DNA of 64,000 bases from JAWLDA01 sp041686855. GTDB lineage: Bacteria; Bacillota; Limnochordia; DTU080; RSA5. This document shows, in pieces, positions 52,934 to 61,475 of the stretch. The notes below the pieces were generated by a model. It saw nothing but the letters and a program-made list of their open reading frames with translations, made no database searches and had not been told where the DNA came from. The translations under genes were made by a program, and so were the position numbers. Where the stretch lies: contig JAWLDA010000012.1 of assembly GCA_041686855.1 (NCBI GenBank), positions 62,001 to 126,000 on the forward strand, read 5' to 3'. The stretch's first letter is position 1. Every line of letters starts with the position of its first letter.

Positions 52934-54487
52934 ATGTTCGACCAAGTCGCTCTGGATGTCGCTATATACCTTGTAGCAGGGATATTGATGCTCGCCGTCC
53001 TCCTGGCGCGGATGTCGAGTCGGTTTGGCATACCTGGTTTGATCGTCTTCTTGGGCCTCGGAATCCTCTTCGGCAGTGACGTCCTTGGAATCGTCGCCTT
53101 CGACAATGCGTATCTAGCCCGTCTCATCAGTACGTCAGCCTTAATCATCGTCCTCTTCGAAGGCGGTCTCAAGACCGAATTTACCCTGGTACGCAAAGTG
53201 GCGTTGCCGTCAGCTAGCCTCGCCACCCTAGGGGTCGTCGTCACCTCGTTTATCATGGGGTACGCGGCACACCTCGTACTCGGCCTGCCCCTCATGGAAG
53301 GGCTTCTCGTCGGTGCGATCGTCGGCTCCACCGACGCCGCCGCCGTCTTCTCTGTGATCGGCCCCCAACGCATCCGACAGCGGGTGAAGTCGACACTGGA
53401 GGCGGAATCCGGGGCGAACGACCCTATGGCGGTCTTTTTGACCATTCTCGCCATCAACGTGATTATGGGGGCGGCGCCGTCGGCGTGGAGCCTCGCCGGC
53501 CAGCTCCTTTGGCAGGGGGCGGTCGGACTCGGACTCGGCGTGGGTCTTGGGCGCTTCGTGGTGTGGTTCGTCAGTCGTTACGATGTGGGAGACGACGACT
53601 CCCTATACCAGGCTTTCTTTCTCGGCAGCGCGTTCCTCGTCTACAGCATGGTGAGCGCGTTGAATGCGTCGGGTATCCTCGCCGTCTACGTGTATGGGAT
53701 TGTCGTCGGCAACAACGCATTCCCCTTGAGCGGCCAAGTGGTCCGTTTTCACGAGGGACTCTCCTGGCTGGCTCAGGTCGTCCTCTTCGCCTTGCTCGGA
53801 CTGTTGGTCTTCCCCAACCAGCTCGTCGACATCGTGGTGCCCGGTCTGATTTTGGCGGCGATTATGATTCTCGTGGCTCGTCCTCCAGCGGTTTGGCTGG
53901 CAACGCTCGGAATGGGATTCAACACTAGAGAGCGTCTCTTTTTGTCGTGGGCTGGCCTCAAAGGGGCGGTGCCCGTCATTTTGGCCACCTACCCATTCTT
54001 GGTGAATTATGAGCACAGTGCGCTCATCTTTAACACGGTCTTCTTTGTGGTCTTGGTTTCAGCCCTCGTTCAAGGGACAACGATCGCCTCGGCGGCCCGG
54101 CTCCTCGGCCTCGACGAGGGTAAGGCGCACTCGCCGGTGCACACGCTCGAACTCACGTCGTTGCGGACCGTCAACACGGAGTTGGTCGAGTACCACGTCA
54201 CCCAGGACTGCCACGCGGTGGGACGCATGTTGCGTGACCTCAGCCTGCCCAAAACCGTGACCGTCGCAGCCATCTCGCGGGGCGATCAGGTAGTGATTCC
54301 CCGGGGCTCGACGAGCCTCGCACAAGGTGACTTCCTCTTTGTCCTCACTCCGGTGGACGAGGTGGCTCACGTCCAAGAGATATTGGCCAACGGAGACGGC
54401 GAGCCGGATGAGAAAACGCCCGATGAGAAAGAGTTCGGGTCCGTCGAGGAGAAAGAGGTCGAGAGACGAGAGCGACGTAACGAGTAA
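52934..54487 (+). CDS. Potassium/proton antiporter (CPA1/CPA2, NhaP2-like)
   Basis: A 517-residue cation/proton antiporter. Twelve or so helices start LVAGILMLAVLLARMSSR; the family motifs GSTDAAAVFSVIG and ESGANDPMAVFLTI (the ND pair) are conserved. The C-terminus (VNTELVEYHVTQDCHAVGRM...LPKTVTVAAISRGDQVVIPRGST) is a TrkA-C type domain, typical of NhaP2/CvrA K+/H+ antiporters. A very acidic tail (PDEKTPDEKEFGSVEEKEVE) ends the protein. GGGAGG precedes the ATG. Ion choice is inferred. Confidence 0.9.
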   Translation: MFDQVALDVAIYLVAGILMLAVLLARMSSRFGIPGLIVFLGLGILFGSDVLGIVAFDNAYLARLISTSALIIVLFEGGLKTEFTLVRKVALPSASLATLGVVVTSFIMGYAAHLVLGLPLMEGLLVGAIVGSTDAAAVFSVIGPQRIRQRVKSTLEAESGANDPMAVFLTILAINVIMGAAPSAWSLAGQLLWQGAVGLGLGVGLGRFVVWFVSRYDVGDDDSLYQAFFLGSAFLVYSMVSALNASGILAVYVYGIVVGNNAFPLSGQVVRFHEGLSWLAQVVLFALLGLLVFPNQLVDIVVPGLILAAIMILVARPPAVWLATLGMGFNTRERLFLSWAGLKGAVPVILATYPFLVNYEHSALIFNTVFFVVLVSALVQGTTIASAARLLGLDEGKAHSPVHTLELTSLRTVNTELVEYHVTQDCHAVGRMLRDLSLPKTVTVAAISRGDQVVIPRGSTSLAQGDFLFVLTPVDEVAHVQEILANGDGEPDEKTPDEKEFGSVEEKEVERRERRNE

Positions 54488-54527
54488 GAGCAGATTGATC
54501 ACGTACGAGAATAGGAGACGAATTGTT

Positions 54528-55364
54528 TTGCGTATCGGTTCACATTTGAGCGTTGCGAAAGGATTCGACACGATGATCGGCCGAGCCGTTGAAGTGGGGG
54601 CTGACGTCGTCCAGTACTTTCCCAAGAACCCCAAGAGCTACCGACCCAAGAAGTTTGACCCCGAGGAGTATCGCGCTCGTTCGCAGGCGGCTGTCGACGC
54701 CGATGTGCAGTCGGTCTGCCATTCCCCCTACGTCACCAACTTGTCTACGCCCAAAGACGACCTGCGGGCGACGAGTGTTGCGTCCATCATCAACGATCTA
54801 GAGATATGCGACGCGTACCAGACGGACTTCCTCGTGGTGCACTGTGGGAAGCACGTCGGTGAGGGGCGTGAGCGCGGCATCGAGCTTATGGCTGACTCGA
54901 TCAACCGAGTGTTGGACGAGTTTGAGGGTAAAACCACCTTTTTGATGGAGAATACGGCGGGGCAAGGGACCGAGTTGGGGTATCAGATCGAGGATATCCT
55001 CGACATTTACGAACAAATCGAGCAAAAGGACCGAGTAGGCGTCTGCTTCGACACGTGTCACGCGTTTGCTGCCGGGCTCCTCTCCTTTGGCGACTGGGAC
55101 GGCTTTTGCCGGCATTTCTTTGATGAGGCGTTCTTTCCGCTGGTCAAGGTGATTCACCTCAACGACAGCAAGACTCCGTTTGACGCCCGGCGGGACCGCC
55201 ACGAGCTCCTCGGTGAGGGCGAGATCGGCGCTGAGAACTTGTCGCGCTTCCTCGGGGATGAGCGGCTGCGGCCGTTGCCGGTCGTCATCGAGACTCCGGT
55301 CGACGACGAATTGCAGTACGCCGACGAGATTAAAAAGGCGCGCATGTACGCCGGACTCGACTAA
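54528..55364 (+). CDS. nfo: Endonuclease IV (AP endonuclease)
   Basis: A 278-residue zinc-dependent AP endonuclease for base-excision repair. GSHLSVAKGF, VVQYFPKNPKSYRPK, CHSPYVTNLSTPKDDLR, VHCGKHVGEG, GVCFDTCHAFAAGL, HLNDSKTPFDARRDRHELLGEGEIG are the family's metal and DNA-binding motifs. TTG 54528 follows AGGAGA and gives the usual start (LRIGSHLS), whereas a longer frame from 54327 runs inside the antiporter gene. It begins 40 bases after that gene. Confidence 0.95.
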   Translation: MRIGSHLSVAKGFDTMIGRAVEVGADVVQYFPKNPKSYRPKKFDPEEYRARSQAAVDADVQSVCHSPYVTNLSTPKDDLRATSVASIINDLEICDAYQTDFLVVHCGKHVGEGRERGIELMADSINRVLDEFEGKTTFLMENTAGQGTELGYQIEDILDIYEQIEQKDRVGVCFDTCHAFAAGLLSFGDWDGFCRHFFDEAFFPLVKVIHLNDSKTPFDARRDRHELLGEGEIGAENLSRFLGDERLRPLPVVIETPVDDELQYADEIKKARMYAGLD

Positions 55365-55372
55365 CGTAGGCG

Positions 55373-55762
55373 TTATAGCCCAAAGTGCCGCATGACGGTG
55401 TGGAGGTAGTGCCCTCGGAGTGTCACCTCGCGCAGGCGCTCGGGCGCCGGGATGGAGTCCCCTTGAGCGCGCACCGCATCAAAGACCTTGCGGTAATCCG
55501 CCTCAGTCTGGGGCAAACGGACCTGCTTCGCCCCTTGAAGCGGCTTGGTCCACACGGATTCGGGTTTGCCGTCGCCACCGGCGTCGTACCACGCGTGGAA
55601 GCGCTCGTCGCTCCCCTCGACGTGATAGAGCGCGGGCTCCCTTAAGGCAGCGGTGATGCGCTGCCAAAGGGCGGCGAACTCGGAATCGGGTTTAACCGGT
55701 GTCGATGTCACCAGATGATGCGCCTCCGTTCTGTCGTGTATTGAAGCTGTTTTGACGTGCAT
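55373..55762 (-). CDS. Hypothetical protein
   Basis: A 129-residue soluble protein with aromatic and charged residues (FAALWQRITAALREPALYHV, RFHAWYDAGGDGKPESVWTK, EADYRKVFDAVRAQGDSIP). Family unknown. ATG 55762 is used because the upstream part of the frame is the antisense of the DUF92 gene. It is convergent with nfo and its start lies only 15 bases from the divergent DUF92 gene start. Confidence 0.55.
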   Translation of the reverse strand: MHVKTASIHDRTEAHHLVTSTPVKPDSEFAALWQRITAALREPALYHVEGSDERFHAWYDAGGDGKPESVWTKPLQGAKQVRLPQTEADYRKVFDAVRAQGDSIPAPERLREVTLRGHYLHTVMRHFGL

Positions 55763-55777
55763 AGGGGGGACTCCCTG

Positions 55778-56650
55778 ATGCTTCAGATCGTCCTTGGCAT
55801 GCTGGGCGGCCTCCTCGTCGGCGGTCTCGCCCAACGGGCCGGGTGGCTGGCCGATCGGGGCGCCGCGCTGGCCGCGGCTCTGGTCGGCGGCCTCATCTTT
55901 AGCTTCGCCGGATGGCCGGGGGCGCTCCTGCTCCTGGCGTTCTTTATCAGTGGGAGTCTCGTCTCTAAGCTGCCGCGGCCACTTAGCGTTATCAAGGCCG
56001 GCGATCCCTCTAGGACTCATAGGACCGGTGAGACTGCCGGAGTCGATAACGGCGGCGCATTCGAACAGTCGGACGAGCCGCGCACCGTTCGCCAGGTCTT
56101 CGCCAACGGGGCGGTGGCGGCGGTGGCGGCCCTGGCTGTAGGGTTCGATCAGCTCTTCCTAGGTGCGGAACTGGTTGACACGCTTTGGGCCCGCATGGCG
56201 CTTGCGGGCGCATTGGCGGCGGCGACGGCGGACACCTGGGCGACGGAGATCGGTTCGTGGTGGGGCGGCCAGCCTCGTTCGGCTCTCTCGGGTCGGATCT
56301 TGGCGCCTGGCGAGTCCGGGGGTGTGACCCCCGCCGGCACCCTCGCCGGCATGATCGGCGCTGGTTGGATCGGACTCGTGGCGTACTGGGTATGGCCCGA
56401 TGTGAGTGCGACGCACGCCTTCGTGATCGAGGTGGCCGGCACCGCGGGCATGTGGGCAGACAGCCTCTTGGGCGCCGGATTGCAATATAAAGCTCACTGT
56501 CCAACGTGTAACCAAATCGTCGAGGCGCCGCACCATCCTCACCCTGTCGAACGCCGACGTGGATGGCTATGGCTCGACAACCACGTCGTGAACCTCGCCT
56601 GCACGCTCGTCGGCGCCTTGGCTGCATGGTACATGGTGAGCCGGCTTTAA
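55778..56650 (+). CDS. DUF92 family membrane protein
   Basis: A 290-residue membrane protein of the DUF92 (TIGR00297) family. It has about six helices and the family's AATADTWATEIG and GVTPAGTLAGMIGAGW motifs, then GTAGMWADSLLGAGLQYKA, CPTCNQIVEAPHH (a CxxC pair) and a last helix. Distant relatives are CTP-dependent polyprenol or phytyl-phosphate kinases, so a lipid-kinase role is possible. ATG 55778 is used; a short G-rich stretch lies before it. Confidence 0.85.
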   Translation: MLQIVLGMLGGLLVGGLAQRAGWLADRGAALAAALVGGLIFSFAGWPGALLLLAFFISGSLVSKLPRPLSVIKAGDPSRTHRTGETAGVDNGGAFEQSDEPRTVRQVFANGAVAAVAALAVGFDQLFLGAELVDTLWARMALAGALAAATADTWATEIGSWWGGQPRSALSGRILAPGESGGVTPAGTLAGMIGAGWIGLVAYWVWPDVSATHAFVIEVAGTAGMWADSLLGAGLQYKAHCPTCNQIVEAPHHPHPVERRRGWLWLDNHVVNLACTLVGALAAWYMVSRL

Positions 56651-56737
56651 GGCGTTACGTAAGGCGCTTGCATCAGATGGTCGATGGCCAATCAGAGGCC
56701 TATCTGGACTGGATTCTCATAAGGTGGAACGGTGAAC

Positions 56738-57448
56738 ATGTCTGAGGAAACGACGCAACGAGCGGGGCGCTCTTGGATCTCGGTGGGCGCGATGGCGGCC
56801 TTGATCGGAGCGGCGGTCGGTTTGGCCGGATGGTGGTGGTTTGGCCCACGACAGGGGAGTGTCGCCGTCCCCGGGTATGTTGAGGAGCCGTGCGCGACCT
56901 GGTTTCGTGACGTCCCGCGCTACGATCCCGGAGCTCCGCCGAACGGATGGACCCGTCTCATCGTCGGCACGATGGATGGCGAGCAGATTGTGTACGGAAA
57001 CATTCCCGGGCATTACTGGCGCCTCACGCCGGACCCGGACGTGATATGCGGGTTGCACTACAACACCGGCCACACGTCTGCGACGGGGGAGCATTCCGAC
57101 GCGCTTTTGTACATCGTCGAAGGGCGGCGTGCTGGCTTGCCGCTGGAGCGCAGCGAGACACCCCAACCCGAGGAGCCGTGGCGGGTACGCGAAGAGCTCC
57201 TCGAGGAGGCGCCGGTCGCTTGGACCGAGACCGCTCCCGAGGAGCCCGGATACGTCTATTGGCGTAGTTTCTATCACCCCAGAGAACGGACCGCCGCACC
57301 GGTCGGCTACTGGCTCAGGCACATCGCAGTCTCGTCATTCACCTTCGACAATGGCCAGGACGGCGGGGAGTACGCCTTTACTCACAGCGTCCGGCCAGGA
57401 ATCGACCTGGAGTTTGCGCCCAAGCTCAACTTCGACGCGGGACCTTAG
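56738..57448 (+). CDS. Membrane-anchored hypothetical protein
   Basis: A 236-residue protein with a single N-terminal membrane helix (VGAMAALIGAAVGLAGWWWF), so an anchored extracytoplasmic domain is likely. The domain has two cysteines (EEPCATWF, VICGLHYNTG) that could form a disulfide, and beta-rich tail SFTFDNGQDGGEYAF. AAGGTGG lies ten bases before the ATG. Not recognised. It lies about 90 bases after the DUF92 gene, possibly in the same operon. Confidence 0.55.
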   Translation: MSEETTQRAGRSWISVGAMAALIGAAVGLAGWWWFGPRQGSVAVPGYVEEPCATWFRDVPRYDPGAPPNGWTRLIVGTMDGEQIVYGNIPGHYWRLTPDPDVICGLHYNTGHTSATGEHSDALLYIVEGRRAGLPLERSETPQPEEPWRVREELLEEAPVAWTETAPEEPGYVYWRSFYHPRERTAAPVGYWLRHIAVSSFTFDNGQDGGEYAFTHSVRPGIDLEFAPKLNFDAGP

Positions 57449-57535
57449 GCTCTGGTCTTGCCGCCTCAGCGTTGGCAGCGGCCATAGCGCTAGGCCGCCC
57501 ACCGACCCAAGCCCAGGTCTAGGCCAAGCCCAGGA

Positions 57536-58558
57536 TCAGCCGCAGCCGCCTCCGAGGCGTGGATCAGGCCCTTGGTTCATTTGCGCTTCGACCGCCCGTG
57601 TGGGGAAGCCCATCGAGGCCCACGAATCAAACGACTCGTCAAAGCGTGCCACCCGAGCGTACCCACGCTCGTAGAGGCTCCACCACAGGAGGGCAGAGGA
57701 GGTGGTCTCGTCGCCGTAGACGACGAGCTGCTTGCGGGCGGGTAGCACTTGCAGCGCCCGGTGCAGCGCCATGCGATTCTTGAACGAACGGCCGTCCTCG
57801 CTCACCAAATCCGTCCACGCGACGTTGTAATCGATCTCGTCGGTCCCGCCTTGAATGGCCATCGGCCGTTCGTCACTCGGACGTGAGTCGACCAGGACCA
57901 CATCTGGATTGTCGATCTGGGCGTACAGACCAAAGAGGTCCAGGAGCCGCTCCTCGGCCCAGCGTTCCTCGGCGCGAGCCTGCCACAGGCCGGGACCGCC
58001 CGTCGTGCCGGTCGCAGCGGCAACCGCCACTTGACCATCGGCGTCGTTCGATGCACTCTGCTGCAGTGTTCCGCCGGCGGCCACCCAGGCTGAGATGCCC
58101 CCATCGAGGAGGTTGACCTGGGTATGACCCAGGGAGACCAGGGCCCAGCCCACGTAGGCGGCGTCGGCTAACTGGTCGGCGTACACGAGGACACCTTGAC
58201 TGGGGCGAATCCCAGCACGGTCGAGGAGAGCCGCCAACGTTGCGGGAGAGAGGAGCGTTCCAAAGTCGGGGTCACGCAGGTCGGCGACGGGCACCGATAC
58301 GGCCCCGGGCATGTGACCTGCGGCAAACTCAGCGGAATCACGGGCGTCCACGATCTGCCATTCTCCCGCCGTCACCTGTGGCAGCGCCGCTGCGACCGCC
58401 ACGCGCCCTGAGTCAGGAGGGGGGGGACCCGGGAGTCGGGGGTAGATCGTGGAGGCGATCAAAAAGACGACGAGGGCCGTAGCCACGCCGATCAGTGTGA
58501 AAGCGAGTCGCTCTGATCGGCGGCTCTTCGCGGCGCCTCGGTTACGATCTTGACTCAA
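57536..58558 (-). CDS. Membrane-anchored double rhodanese-like protein lacking catalytic Cys
   Basis: A 340-residue protein with a single N-terminal membrane helix (FTLIGVATALVVFLIAS). It contains two rhodanese folds: VDARDSAEFAAGHMPGAVSVP with a loop at VLVYADQLADAAYVGW, and VVLVDSRPSDERPM with a loop at LVVYGDETTSSALLWW. In both loops the catalytic Cys position is Asp or Gly-Asp, so sulfur transfer is unlikely; a sensing or scaffolding role is possible. It ends with GGGCG. Last gene of the thiosulfate operon, 16 bases after the TusA-like gene. Confidence 0.8.
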   Translation of the reverse strand: MSQDRNRGAAKSRRSERLAFTLIGVATALVVFLIASTIYPRLPGPPPPDSGRVAVAAALPQVTAGEWQIVDARDSAEFAAGHMPGAVSVPVADLRDPDFGTLLSPATLAALLDRAGIRPSQGVLVYADQLADAAYVGWALVSLGHTQVNLLDGGISAWVAAGGTLQQSASNDADGQVAVAAATGTTGGPGLWQARAEERWAEERLLDLFGLYAQIDNPDVVLVDSRPSDERPMAIQGGTDEIDYNVAWTDLVSEDGRSFKNRMALHRALQVLPARKQLVVYGDETTSSALLWWSLYERGYARVARFDESFDSWASMGFPTRAVEAQMNQGPDPRLGGGCG

Positions 58559-58574
58559 GTCGACACATCCTCGT

Positions 58575-58826
58575 CTACTTTACCCTAAAGAACAGATGAA
58601 ACTCGGCGCCGTTACGCACCGGCTCGCCAAGGACTTCGTGGCCCTCTTTAACGACCGCTTGCGGAACGTTGGTGACGGACGGGGGATGGTCAGTGATCAC
58701 TTCGAGGACCTCTCCCGAGCTCATGTCTTGAATCTCCTCAAGCGTGTAAATCGGAGGGTACGGACAGGCCTCCCCGCACAGATCGAGGACTCGGTCGGCT
58801 GTGATGCGCTCTTCTGCTTGTGCCAT
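58575..58826 (-). CDS. TusA-family sulfur carrier
   Basis: An 83-residue TusA/SirA-like protein. The CGEACPYPP motif (Cys-Pro-x-Pro with the active Cys) lies near residue 20, then EEIQDMSSGEVLEVITDHPPS. It carries sulfur as a persulfide between sulfurtransferases. Adjacent to a YeeE/YedE transporter it is likely the YeeD (TsuB) partner that acts with the thiosulfate importer. Confidence 0.9.
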   Translation of the reverse strand: MAQAEERITADRVLDLCGEACPYPPIYTLEEIQDMSSGEVLEVITDHPPSVTNVPQAVVKEGHEVLGEPVRNGAEFHLFFRVK

Positions 58827-58893
58827 GTTGAATTAACCTCCTATGATGACGATCAGGCTCATCGGCGACACTAGGCGTCTCCCTAGGCCCAAC

Positions 58894-60216
58894 TCACTTA
58901 GCTTGAATAGTCGCCGGTTGAGAGGCGGCGGAGGCTCCGCGGGGGGCGGGCTGCCGCTCAGCGGACGGTATAGGCGCCTCCTGCTCCTGGGGTGTGCGCG
59001 TCTCCCACCATGTGACGAGGAGGTACCAAGCGCCGAGCAGCCCCAGGGTCGCGAAGATCGCGGAGGGCCAACCCCATGACTCTACGAGATTGATCGCCGG
59101 CCATCCTGCGATAAAGAAATCGTACAGCCCCCAGCCGTCCCAAGCCCAGGCGAGAAGCGTTGCGCCCGTCACGGTGCCGAGGCCGGCCATCCACAGCTGC
59201 ACGTACCCTTCCATCGAACGGTACATCCACCCGCTCTCACAGCCACCGGCGAGGACGATGCCGATGCCAAAGATGAGGCCGCCAATAAAGATGCCCGGCG
59301 CTGCAAACTGAGCGTTGCCGCCGATCCCGCTGTGAATGAGCGCCGCAAACCCGAGGGTCGAGACCATCATCGCAAAGGCGAGCGCTCGGGCGAGGTCACC
59401 TTGCCGCGTGATCCACATCTCGCGGAACGCTGAGGTGAAACAGATGCGACCGCGCTGGATGAGGAAGCCAAATCCAATTCCAAAGAGGAAGAGGATCCCG
59501 AAGGCCGCCTCCACACTGATCGCCCAGTACGCGAGTGCGGCGAAGAGGATGGCCACGATGCCTCCAACGACCGGTTGAGGAAGGAGGGGCTTTTGGGCCG
59601 GAGCGCTGCTGCGCCGCACGGCTGCCCGTCGTCGCCGGCCGCGCCGTCCCAGAAAGAGTGGGTGGAGCGCGATTTTAACACCGAGGTACGTGCCGGGGAA
59701 GAGGCCGAGCATAAAGAGCCAGCCGTGCAGCGAAAATTGGGGGACGGCGCTAAAAAAGGAGCCGAGGTTGCAGCCCATGGCCAGGCGAGCCCCGAACCCG
59801 GCCAGGACGCCACCGAGAAATCCTTGCAACAGTCGAATCTTTTGTTGAGGCATGCGAATGCGGAAGTTCCCGCTGAGCAGCGCTCCCACAAGAGCGCCGC
59901 CCAGCATTCCCACCGTCAGCCATCCGGACGTGCGAGTGAACGGGTTGCCTTCGATACCGATGTCCCGAAAGTAGAGCCACTCCTCGACCGGGACGCCGAA
60001 GAGCGCCAGCACGTGACCGCCCCAGCGGGTCAATTCCGCTGTCACACCCCAGGCGCTGTTCCAGTAGGCCAAAAGGATGATGTTGAGGACGGCCGCCGTC
60101 AAACAGGCGGCCCAGTACGGCCAGTAGTTGACAAAGACGGTTTGGTACACGCCTTTGAGTCGTGCGGCGAAGGTATCTTCAACCTCTGGATGGATCGTCG
60201 TGCCTGGGGTGGCCAC
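58894..60216 (-). CDS. tsuA: YeeE/YedE family thiosulfate transporter
   Basis: A 440-residue membrane protein with about ten helices. Conserved cysteine motifs are visible: MGCNLGSFFSA, RGRICFTSAFRE and AGGCESGWMYRS, which in TsuA pass thiosulfate by transient S-S-S-H hydrogen bonds. Positive inside region GRRGRRRRAAVRR splits two halves. Selenium YedE relatives share the fold, so selenium metabolism is an alternative, but the neighbouring sulfurtransferases favour thiosulfate. It lies 67 bases before the tusA-like gene and 49 after the sulfurtransferase. Confidence 0.85.
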   Translation of the reverse strand: MATPGTTIHPEVEDTFAARLKGVYQTVFVNYWPYWAACLTAAVLNIILLAYWNSAWGVTAELTRWGGHVLALFGVPVEEWLYFRDIGIEGNPFTRTSGWLTVGMLGGALVGALLSGNFRIRMPQQKIRLLQGFLGGVLAGFGARLAMGCNLGSFFSAVPQFSLHGWLFMLGLFPGTYLGVKIALHPLFLGRRGRRRRAAVRRSSAPAQKPLLPQPVVGGIVAILFAALAYWAISVEAAFGILFLFGIGFGFLIQRGRICFTSAFREMWITRQGDLARALAFAMMVSTLGFAALIHSGIGGNAQFAAPGIFIGGLIFGIGIVLAGGCESGWMYRSMEGYVQLWMAGLGTVTGATLLAWAWDGWGLYDFFIAGWPAINLVESWGWPSAIFATLGLLGAWYLLVTWWETRTPQEQEAPIPSAERQPAPRGASAASQPATIQAK

Positions 60217-60265
60217 GGTGGTTCAACTCCCTTAAACGTACGAGCGTATGGTCAAGTCGTCGTCG

Positions 60266-61180
60266 TTAGATCTTGCCGGAGATGATCGGCAGATCGGTCC
60301 GGTTGCCCCACTCGGACCACGAGCCCTCGTAGGGGCGGACGTTTTGATACCCGAGGAGACGCAGCGTGAAGTAGGTGTGCGCGCCCCGTACATTGGTTTG
60401 GCAGAACGGGATGATCTCCTCGTTGGGATCGGCGCCCAGACCCGAGTACATGGCGAAGAGTTCGTCGGCGCTCTTAAAGGTGCCTTCTGCGGTCACGTTG
60501 TTGGTCCACTCGAGGTGAACGGAGCCCGGGATGGTACCGCCGCGTGCCGCACGCACCTCTTCACCCGTGAACTCGGACTCCCGCCGCGTATCAATGATGA
60601 CGGCATCGTCACTGCCTAGTTTCTCGGCAATGTACTCGGCTGTGGCAATGCGATCCTCGATCAGCGTGGCGACGAAATTGCCCGGCTGGACTGTGGGAAC
60701 CTCTCGGGAGATGGGCTGGCGCGCTTGGGTCCATGCGGAGAAGCCGCCGTTGAGGAGGCGTACCTTATCAAAGTGGCCGTACAGCTCGAGCGCGTAAAAG
60801 AGGCGGGCCGCAGAGATGCCGTTGGATTGGTCGTATGCGACAACCGTGGTGTCTTGGTCGACTCCGAGGCTGCGAATCAAGGCTTGAAATTCCTCGGTTT
60901 CGAGCAGCCAGCCGCCGATCTCGGCATCGGGATTGTTGAGACGGCCGGAGCCGGGAATATTGACGGCTCCGGGGATGTGGGCCCGTTGGTAATCGGCCGC
61001 GGAGCGCAGGTCGATGATACGAACATTCTCGGCGTCGAGGTTGGCCGCCAACCACTCGGGCTCGGCGATCAGGTGCGCGTTGGGGTACGCTTGGGCCGAT
61101 GCGAGCGCGCCGCCGGCCAACAAGGCGACCGTTAGTGCGAGGGCGGCGATCCAGATCGATCGGTTCACTCGGTGAGTCAT
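60266..61180 (-). CDS. Exported thiosulfate sulfurtransferase
   Basis: A 304-residue exported protein with a signal peptide ending LASAQAYP. Two rhodanese domains: the first (IIDLRSAADYQRAHIPGAVN, VVAYDQSNGISAA) has Asp where Cys would be, as is usual for domain 1; the second has the active loop PFCQTNVRGAH with Cys and Arg in the C-x4-R loop. It moves the sulfane sulfur of thiosulfate to an acceptor outside the membrane. ATG 61180 has AGAGGAG upstream. First gene of the operon. Confidence 0.9.
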   Translation of the reverse strand: MTHRVNRSIWIAALALTVALLAGGALASAQAYPNAHLIAEPEWLAANLDAENVRIIDLRSAADYQRAHIPGAVNIPGSGRLNNPDAEIGGWLLETEEFQALIRSLGVDQDTTVVAYDQSNGISAARLFYALELYGHFDKVRLLNGGFSAWTQARQPISREVPTVQPGNFVATLIEDRIATAEYIAEKLGSDDAVIIDTRRESEFTGEEVRAARGGTIPGSVHLEWTNNVTAEGTFKSADELFAMYSGLGADPNEEIIPFCQTNVRGAHTYFTLRLLGYQNVRPYEGSWSEWGNRTDLPIISGKI

Positions 61181-61475
61181 GTCAATCACTCCTCTGGTTA
61201 ATTCCTGTAATTCCGGTAGGGGATAGGGACTTTGGCATGATTATAGAGTAATCCCATGGGTTTGTAAAGATTTGTGTTAGCGCCTTTGATCTACGTCTTT
61301 ACGGGAACCCCCCTGCTTGAAGAGGGCCAGACCAAAAGTCCCATCAGCATGAGAAAAAGTTCCTACAATTAGAAAGGTGGACACAAGGATGGAAGAGAAA
61401 GGTCAAACCTGCTGCAGTATCCGTCAACGTGACGGATAGATGACGAACGTGACCACTACAATGGGAGGAATTGGG
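61181..61475. other. Divergent promoter region
   Basis: About 295 bases between the sulfurtransferase operon and the large secreted-protein gene. AT-richer near 61235-61290; no convincing promoter pair could be picked out by eye. GGGAGGA at the end serves the next gene. Confidence 0.4.
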
